A DNA stretch of 64,000 nt from Eucommia ulmoides (lineage: Eukaryota > Streptophyta > Magnoliopsida > Garryales > Eucommiaceae): positions 6,774,579 to 6,838,578 of the forward strand of contig CM028335.1 in assembly GCA_016647705.1 (NCBI GenBank), read 5' to 3'. Below, piece by piece: positions 57,635 through 64,000 of the stretch. Numbering within the stretch: position 1 is the stretch's first letter; each line of letters starts with the position of its first letter. A model generated the notes under the pieces. That model was not told where the DNA came from and made no database searches. It saw nothing but the letters and a program-made list of their open reading frames with translations. Both the position numbers and the translations under genes were made by a program.

Positions 57635-58190
57635 CATTTTTTTTTTTTTTTTTTTCCATAATTTTGATTATATTCTTTAATTTTGTTTGTAATTTATATT
57701 TTTCTAATTTTTGTTTTCAACATTTCATTTTTAATTTTCAATTTTTTGTAATTGTTTTTCTATTTTTTACTTTTCGATTTTTATTCTTGATTTTCTGTTT
57801 TCTCTATTTGTGTTTTTTTTTTTTTAAGATTTTTTGTTTTTTCTATTTTTTCCTATTTTTCTTCTTTTAAGTTTTTGTTTCTATTTTTTTTTTTATTATT
57901 ATTATTTTATATTTTTTTCTTTTGTTTTTGTTTTTAATTTTTTAATTATTTCTTGGTATTTGAGTTTGAATTTTTATTTTTTGAACCAAAATTTGTGAAA
58001 AAAATAATTATAAATAGAAAACAAAAAAGTATGAAATAAAATAAGGAAAAGTTAAAAAAAAAAAATTGATAACAAAAGAAAAAAAAAATAGGAAAAATAG
58101 AAAATGAAGGAAACAAAAAAATAGAAAATAGAAAATAAGGCAAAAACAAAAATAATAATAAAAAATAAAAAAGGGAAGAAGAAGGAGAAA
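57635..58190. repeat. T-rich then A-rich low-complexity block
   Basis: 57,640-57,960 is almost pure T with A/C, 57,990-58,190 almost pure A with T/G, so the halves are loosely complementary. Open frames on both strands encode only Phe/Leu or Lys/Asn and are artefacts. Confidence 0.6.
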
Positions 58191-58624
58191 GTGAATGCTA
58201 GTATTTATTTTGGTTACCATGCAATATTTAGCTAGTAAGAAATCTTTTAATTTAATTAAAATTAAATAATAAAAAATTAATGAGAACAATTTGGTAATTT
58301 GACTTCATCATGACTAATTTGACTTCATCATGACTCTAAAAAACGTTTCTATATGCACATCCTTTTTTATTAAAAATAAATAAAAATTATTTAATTAAAT
58401 TATTATTTTAGCCTATAGTTTACTAACACATTTTTTTTTTTTTGTTTTTTACTCATTCCTCCCTTCCTCCTCTCTTCTTCGGCGAACCACCATGGTCGGT
58501 TGTCTCCTTTCCCTCTCATCTTCCACCCACCCTCGCCCTCTCGTTGGTATCGCCCACCCACACTCCCTTGCCGGCTATCTCTTCCTCTCATCTTGTCATA
58601 AAAATAATATATTTTTAAAAACAC

Positions 58625-58628
<4 letters not shown>

Positions 58629-58667
<39 letters not shown>

Positions 58668-58670
58668 GGA
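58629..58670 (+). repeat. poly(A) tract
   Basis: A homopolymer A run interrupted by single Gs. Nothing upstream identifies a retroposed gene. Confidence 0.7.
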
Positions 58671-58905
58671 GGAGATAAACTTGAAAAGTGACAGATTTGT
58701 TTTTGTTTTTTTTTTAAAAAAAAAACACCTTAAAGAAATGGTTGTACTTACATTTTCCATTTGACACCTTGAATTATCAAATAGGAAAAAGAATTTAAAA
58801 TTTAGGTTAATTACACATTGATTCAAGGTTCGTCTGTTTAGATGGAAAATAGATGGATAAAAAAATAAAAAATAAAATAACATGAAAAATTAAAAAAATA
58901 AAATT

Positions 58906-59151
58906 GTTTGGTGTGGTGGAAAAATAAAATATAAAAGAAAAGACACAATTTTCAAACTAATTTGTTGTCTATAACAATTGGGATAAAAATGAAAAAAGAT
59001 AAGGGATAGTTTTTCAAGAAATGGTGAAATTACAATTATACTCTTTATAATAGAATTTTCAAATTATTTTTATAATAGATAAGAATAAAATAATAAATTA
59101 TATTAGAATGAATTATGTTCTTTTCTTTTATTTTCCTTCTTTAACCAAACA
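58906..59151. mobile_element. MITE candidate with ~33 bp terminal inverted repeats
   Basis: The left end ATTGTTTGGTGTGGTGGAAA...TAAAAGAAAAG and right end CTTTTCTTTTATTTTCC...AACCAAACAAT are imperfect reverse complements about 245 bp apart. Short, noncoding and AT-rich. No certain target duplication, so superfamily is open. Confidence 0.5.
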
Positions 59152-59199
59152 ATATTAGAAAAAATAATTTTTCTTTCACAACGAATAAAAATATTAGGA

Positions 59200-60080
59200 A
59201 AAAACAACGATTAGTCTTATTTTTAGGGTGTAATCTGCGATTAGTCTTTCTTAGTATTAGATTTTAATTTAGTCCTTTAAGTTGGATTTCACTTGAGTTT
59301 TAGTTCTACATTACAGGAATTGTAGAGACATTGTAGGAATAGTAGGGATATTGCAAAAAAATTATAATGAATATTAGTTATATATAACGAATATTAGTTA
59401 CAATTTCATAATTGCTATTTTTTTTTACATATATTTGTGTATTTTTTGTTACATGTACTTATATAATACTAGTTACATATTACAATTACATATATCTGTG
59501 TAATGTTTTGTGACATTTAATAAATATTGGGCACGAAAATTCGTTTAATATTTAGTTACATGTATTTGTATACATTTAGTTACCTGTAATTAATTATATG
59601 TATTTTATGTGATTTTTGTTACATCTAACAAAATTTTACACACAATATTGTTATATGTAAAAAAAATAAAAATAAAAATAAAAATAGTAGTTACAGGTTA
59701 CAAAATACAGTAATTTTATACATAAAGTTGTTATATGTAACCGCGCGTGTGTAGACGTGTGTGCAAGGCTTCCGTCTTTTAAAAATAGGCGAGACTAAAA
59801 CTAAATTTTTTTCCACCTCTAGAACTTTTAACCAATTAAGAGTGAAATTTGGTTTCCCACCTATTGCCCCAAAATATTATCCTCATTTTTTTTTTCATCT
59901 TTCCAACTAAACATTCTCTTAAAGTTATTGTCTTTAACTTTTAAATTTTGCCAATAAAGTACGTGAGATTTCAAAATATTTTCAATTCAATCAGTTATCT
60001 CATCTTTGATTTGGAGAAAATCTACCAACAACCGAGCTTCAATCAGTGAGCACAACATGGTAGGTTGACCATTTTCAAAA
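59200..60080. other. gene-free, with TTACATGTA-like words
   Basis: Repeated TTAGTTACATGTA and ATATGTAACAAA words at 59,380-59,740 suggest old short duplications. No gene. Confidence 0.5.
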
Positions 60081-60219
60081 TCCACCTCACTTATGAATGA
60101 CATCGTGAGCCCATATGTGGAGGGTTTTGCAGAACTCCGACTAAGGACAATGGAAGGTCAAGTTGACCTATTGACCTCCTTGCAAAGCTCTGACCTTATT
60201 GCACCGAGCTCATATGACC

Positions 60220-60985
60220 TATCTTGGCAATTGTCCACTCTCCCTGCAAGCTTATATTTGGCCAAGCTCAGGGTGACCCATGACGTGGCCGAGCTCCAAC
60301 CTTAGAATGGAATCTTCATAGGGCCTTTCATGGTCTGGCCAAGCTCCAAGCTCAGAGTGGCCCATGACCTAGTCGAGCTCCAAGCTCATGGTGTTATCAT
60401 CGTGTGGTCTTCCATAACTTAGCCGAGCTCCAACCTCATGACCCAGCCTAGCTCCAATCTCATGATCTAGCCGAACTCCAACCCCAAAGTGGCATACTCC
60501 TAGGGCCTTTCATAACCTGGCCAAACTCTGAGCTTAAGGTGCCATCCTCATGTGGCTTTCATGACTTGGCCGAGCTCCGACCTCATAACTTGGTTGAGCT
60601 CTGACCTCATGATCTTGTCCAAGTTATCACCCATCTCATCAAAAGTTTACTGTTGGCTGAGTTTCGAGCTCCTTATGCTTAGAGCCCCTCAACTTGAAGA
60701 CCTTTCTAACGTGGCCAAGCTCCGACCTCATGACCTGGCCAAGTTCCAACCTCATGATCTTGTATAATCTATCGCCCATCTCTTCATAAGTCTATTGTTG
60801 GCAAGCTTTGAGTTCCTTGTGCTCGAAGCCCCTCAATGTGAAGATTCTTCAGATTTGGTCAAGCTTGTCAATACTAAGTCAACCAAATCAACAGAGCTCG
60901 AGTTCCCGAGCCACCTGTGCCCATTCGTCCTAGCACCAAACCTCTCATGATCTGGCCGAGCTCAAAGCAACGATCCTGGCCCAGA
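60220..60985 (+). repeat. minisatellite with GACCTGGCCGAGCTCCGACCTCAT unit
   Basis: Units of 20-45 bp containing GGCCGAGCTCC and GACCTCATGA repeat at least 15 times. A higher-order duplicate is visible: 60,618-60,702 and 60,762-60,844 share CGCCCATCTC, TCTATTGTTGG and GCCCCTCAA. GC content is higher than the surroundings. Frames translate into PSSDL-type repeats and are not genes. Confidence 0.75.
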
Positions 60986-60999
60986 GGAGGAGTTCTCTA

Positions 61000-61410
61000 T
61001 AGGACCTCAGGCACAACCACTTATCCTAACCAATTGGTGTTAGGAAAGAAATATACTCTATCCTTATAGTGAATTCAGCACACACAAGTGTCCACGACAT
61101 TCAACTGTAACTTGACCCACACCTGGGCCTCCGTCATGAGACAATTGCTGCCAAAACCCTGGCCAACAATCTCTCTCTCAGCAATTGCTCCCGCTGGGAA
61201 TCGAACCCATGACCTTGGCTCTGATACCACTTGTAGGACCTCAGGCGCAACCACTTATCCTAAAACAAATTGGTCTTAGCAAAGGCATATACCCTAACCT
61301 TATAATACATTCAACACACATAAGCGCCCACAGCATTCGATTGTGACTTGACCCACACCCGGGCCTTCGCCACGGGACAATTGCTACCAAAATCCTGGCC
61401 AACATTCTCC
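61000..61410 (-). mobile_element. very small TRIM-like element
   Basis: Two ~175-180 bp direct repeats, 61,000-61,173 and about 61,231-61,410, share AGGACCTCAGGC.CAACCACT, TATCCTA, CACACATAAG/CACACAAG and CAATTGCT.CCAAAA.CCTGGCC. Between them lie only about 57 bp with GGCTCTGATACCA at 61,217-61,229, the reverse complement of the tRNA-iMet PBS, so the element reads on the minus strand: LTR, PBS, GGGAGCAATTGCTGAGAGAGAGA purine tract, LTR. Confidence 0.65.
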
Positions 61411-62110
61411 ACCAAGACGTCAATGCTGGCATCTGACCAGAGATCTCCTACTCCACCAAGAAAATGTTTCATCACCCTTGTGGGCTAAGCTCAGTCTCCT
61501 AAATTACTTGGGCCATTTATGGGCTCTTTCAGAAGCGTTGAGTTATCTTAATTAATCATACTCAAAGCCGTAATGTTGTAGTACTAACTGTGCTCATCTC
61601 CTATAAATACCCAGACATTTAAAACCTTTTCCCCCGAGCTTTTACTCTCACGTTGAACGGACTTCACCAGGCACAATTCTGGTAGGTCTTTGTGTAGGTA
61701 CCAACTTTGAACTTCAGCTCAAATTTTGTAAAGAGTTGATCGTTGATCGTGGAGAGCTTAAGGACCCCGGACCCCAACCCCTAAACTCTGAACTCAACAC
61801 CTCACCTCATTAAGAAATTTACACGTGGACTCTCACAGTCTCACTAGACCAACTCGAAATGTTTACCAATTTTAGACCACAACAATCTTATTTGCAAACC
61901 ACATGTGTTTTGAACAAATTTCGTTAGTTTGATATATTTTTTCTTTGGTCCTTGATGTGGAAAATTTTTGCTAAAGCCACCAGGACCAAATTAGAAATAT
62001 TTGAGACTTAGAAAATTCAATTGAAAAAAAAAAAAATCATGAATCAAATTGAAAATAAGCGTTCTTTACACAATAAATATTTTTAAAAAAAAAATAATCT
62101 GAAAACACGT
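61411..62110. other. gene-free, with a TATA-like word
   Basis: CTCCTATAAATACCCAG at 61,598-61,614 and downstream CACGTTGAACGGACTTC resemble an LTR U3-R. No partner repeat was seen in the window. Confidence 0.4.
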
Positions 62111-62119
62111 GTTTTTACA

Positions 62120-62368
62120 CTTATTTACTAAACAAGAATACCCCATTGTTCGGAACACCGGGGATCATTGATTTTTTTTTTTTTTAAGTTGATGGTCCCG
62201 GCATTGTGAATGCGGGGACTAATTTGTTTTTTTTTTTTTAATCTCAAACAGTGTATCACCGTGAAATATTGGTGATAACCTTTTGGGCTTGGTCCCGACA
62301 ATTAAAACACCGAGACCAAGTTTCCAAATTGTCCCAACGTTTAAAATGCCAAGACTAAGTCCAATTAC

Positions 62369-62370
<2 letters not shown>
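62120..62370. repeat. short hairpin-rich segment with T tracts
   Basis: Alternates T tracts (62,171-62,184; 62,228-62,240) with imperfect GC hairpins (GTCCCGGCATT..AATGCGGGGAC, GGTCCCGAC..CCGAGACC), an organisation similar to the 16,826-18,304 and 33,874-34,011 segments. Confidence 0.5.
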
Positions 62371-62419
<49 letters not shown>

Positions 62420-62435
62420 AGGGAGGGAGGGGGGA
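62371..62435 (+). repeat. (GA)n then (GGGA)n tract
   Basis: About 41 bp of GA dinucleotides followed by GGGAGGGAGGGAGGG, which meets the G-quadruplex pattern. Confidence 0.9.
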
Positions 62436-64000
62436 GAGGTGAATCAAGTGGGCTCACGCAAATACATTTGAAATGAAAAGGATTTTTGACACTTTATACC
62501 CTTAAAGTTTGACCATTATTTCACTTTGATTGTTATAAATTTAATTTCTTTTATTTTTTAATAAAAATAATTATTATTATTTTTATTTTTATTTTAGATT
62601 TTACTCTTTTTTTTTAATTTCATTTTTTTATAAAGGAAACTTTTTTTGTTTGTTAATTTTTTTAATTTCATTTTTCTTTATTTTTTTAGCAAAATATTTA
62701 TTTTTATTGTATCATGGAAATTATTTTTATTTTTACTTTGTTATTTATTACTTTTTTATTATTAATAAAGTATTTTTTTATTATTATTTTCAATTAAATT
62801 CAAATAAAAATTAAATTTGGTAGACTGAATGAGACATCCTGTCGATCAAATTGAATTGAATTTTCAGTCGACTGAATAAAATTTGGTCGACCAAAAATTG
62901 AATTTGGCCAACCAAATTCAATTTGGTTGACAGGATGTCTATTCAGCCAACCAAAAATTGAATTTGGTAAAAAACAAAATTCATGATATAATAAATAATA
63001 AAGTAAATATTACCATGATATAATAAATAATTAGTCAACCGAATTCAATCATGGAAATATTTACTTTATTATTTATTATATTATGAAAATTATTTTTACC
63101 AAAATTAATTTTTATTTGAATTCAATTGAAAATGAAAAATTATTTTTACTTTATTAATAATAAAAAAAGTAATAAATAATAAAGTAAAAATAAAAAGAAT
63201 TTCCATGATATAATAAAAATAAATAAATAAAATATTTCTAATAGTTGAATTTCACTTGAATTTTTTTGAAGTAGAAATAATTGAATTTCACTTGAATTCT
63301 CTTTAAAAATTTGTTGGTTTGATTTCGAATATTATCGATTTTGTTTTTTAAATAGTTGAATTTTAATCAATTTGTTGGTATGCTTTCGAATATTATAGAT
63401 TTTTTTTTTTTTTAAATAGTTGAATTTTAGTTGGAATTTTTAAAGTAAAAATATTTGTTATTATTAATAAAGTAAAAATATTTTTAATTAAATTAAAAAA
63501 CTCAAACGTAAAACTCGCTATATTAAACTCCATTGGGGATCATCCTTATTAAATCATTGATATTTTATAAGTGATCATACCGGAGAATATTTAAATTAAA
63601 AAACAAAATATTTATTTTTTATTTTATTTGATGAAAAAAAGAAACTAAAATATTTATTTTCTTTACAAAAGTGAAACTAAAAAAGTTAAAAAGTTAAAAT
63701 AAGTTTTGCTAAAAAAAAGAAAGAAAAATGAAATTAAAAAAAAAATAACAAACAAAAAAAAATTCTTTATAAAAAAACGAAATTAAAAAAAAAAAAAAAA
63801 GTGTGAAAACTAAAAAACAAAAAAAAAAATGTTTTATTTTTAATTAAAAAAAATTAAATTTATAACAATGAAAGTGAAATAGTGGTCCAACTTTAGGGGT
63901 ATAAAATGTCAAAAATCCTTTTCATTTCAAGTGTATTTACTTGAACTCCTAGATTCACCTCCCTGCCTCTCTCATCTTTCTCTCTCTCTCTCTCTCTCTC
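62371..64000. repeat. large nested inverted repeat, cut by the window end
   Basis: The outer left arm begins with (GA)n (62,371-62,411) and a GGGA run (62,412-62,435), then GAGGTGAATC, AAATGAAAAGGATTTTTGAC, CCTTAAAGTTTGACCA and GTTATAAATTTAATTT. The outer right arm (63,700-64,000) is its reverse complement, ending in CTCTCTCT at the window end. Inside, 62,720-62,930 pairs with about 62,940-63,230 (CATGGAAATT/AATTTCCATG, GACATCCTGTCGA/TTGACAGGATGTC). No coding sequence. Confidence 0.75.

Noticed and set aside
57664-58289. Phe-rich hydrophobic frames that look like membrane proteins
   Set aside because: Pure consequence of poly(T)/poly(A) DNA; no Met-led conserved core.
62371-62471. 62-codon frame in the GA/GGGA tract
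   Set aside because: An Arg/Glu repeat translation of a microsatellite.
55077-64000. A TIR exon for TNL C
   Set aside because: Searched the minus strand for DVFLSFRGED-like and related TIR motifs; none seen.
1-64000. CRISPR arrays, tRNA or rRNA genes
   Set aside because: The direct repeats present are tandem or retroelement-derived; no cloverleaf or rRNA motif was recognised by eye. A tRNAscan-SE run would settle the tRNA question.

Overview
This is AT-rich nuclear DNA from a eudicot plant. That follows from three copies of a TIR-NBS-LRR (TNL) disease-resistance gene with plant-type introns and a post-LRR C-JID domain, a class essentially absent from grasses, and from Ty1/copia elements of Sirevirus type, TRIM elements and AT/GA microsatellites. 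The species cannot be named from sequence alone. I see no intact cellular gene, tRNA, rRNA or CRISPR array; almost everything is decayed genes or mobile and tandem repeats.

Layout. 1-4.3 kb: a LINE reverse-transcriptase relic and AT-rich DNA. 4.8-13.4 kb: segmental copy A, made of a flank with a fold-back element, then TNL pseudogene A on the minus strand, whose fourth intron is swollen by a TRIM array. Its 5' end is cut at 13,403 by a retroelement-like block (13.4-15.1 kb) rich in CGCCTAGGCG palindromes. 15.1-19.8 kb: unknown coding-like scraps and a roughly 780 bp tandem repeat carrying a nested palindrome. 19,795-30,579: Sirevirus-like element 1, non-autonomous (gag remnant plus a 429-codon second ORF, no pol), with a 2.73 kb LTR-like element inserted in its 3' LTR. 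30.7-33.7 kb: a satellite-like array with a period of about 185 bp. 33.8-34.1 kb: a G-quadruplex and hairpin segment.

34.1-47.3 kb: copy B of the segmental duplication, reduced to flank pieces and two short TNL scraps and split by Sirevirus-like element 2 (38,350-46,436), which has decayed gag, protease, integrase and RT-RNase H. 47.3-51.7 kb: a second member of the TGTCACACC LTR family, then arrays of an irregular repeat with a GAATGTAACACTGTC core. 51.7-55.1 kb: copy C, TNL pseudogene C on the minus strand, with five exons matching those of copy A in size. 55-64 kb: low-complexity DNA, a MITE candidate, a minisatellite, a very small TRIM and a large nested inverted repeat running off the window end.

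History. The copies let events be ordered. Copy A holds the empty target (CATTT, 7597-7601) for element 2 and the empty target (CTAGG, 9256-9260) for the LTR element at 47,314, so both insertions followed the duplication. The TRIM insertion in the TNL intron and the fold-back element occur in A and B, so they preceded the A/B split. Element 1 and element 2 have related LTRs, PBS and PPT regions: element 2 represents the pol-bearing lineage that could have mobilised element 1-type copies, though both copies here are now dead.
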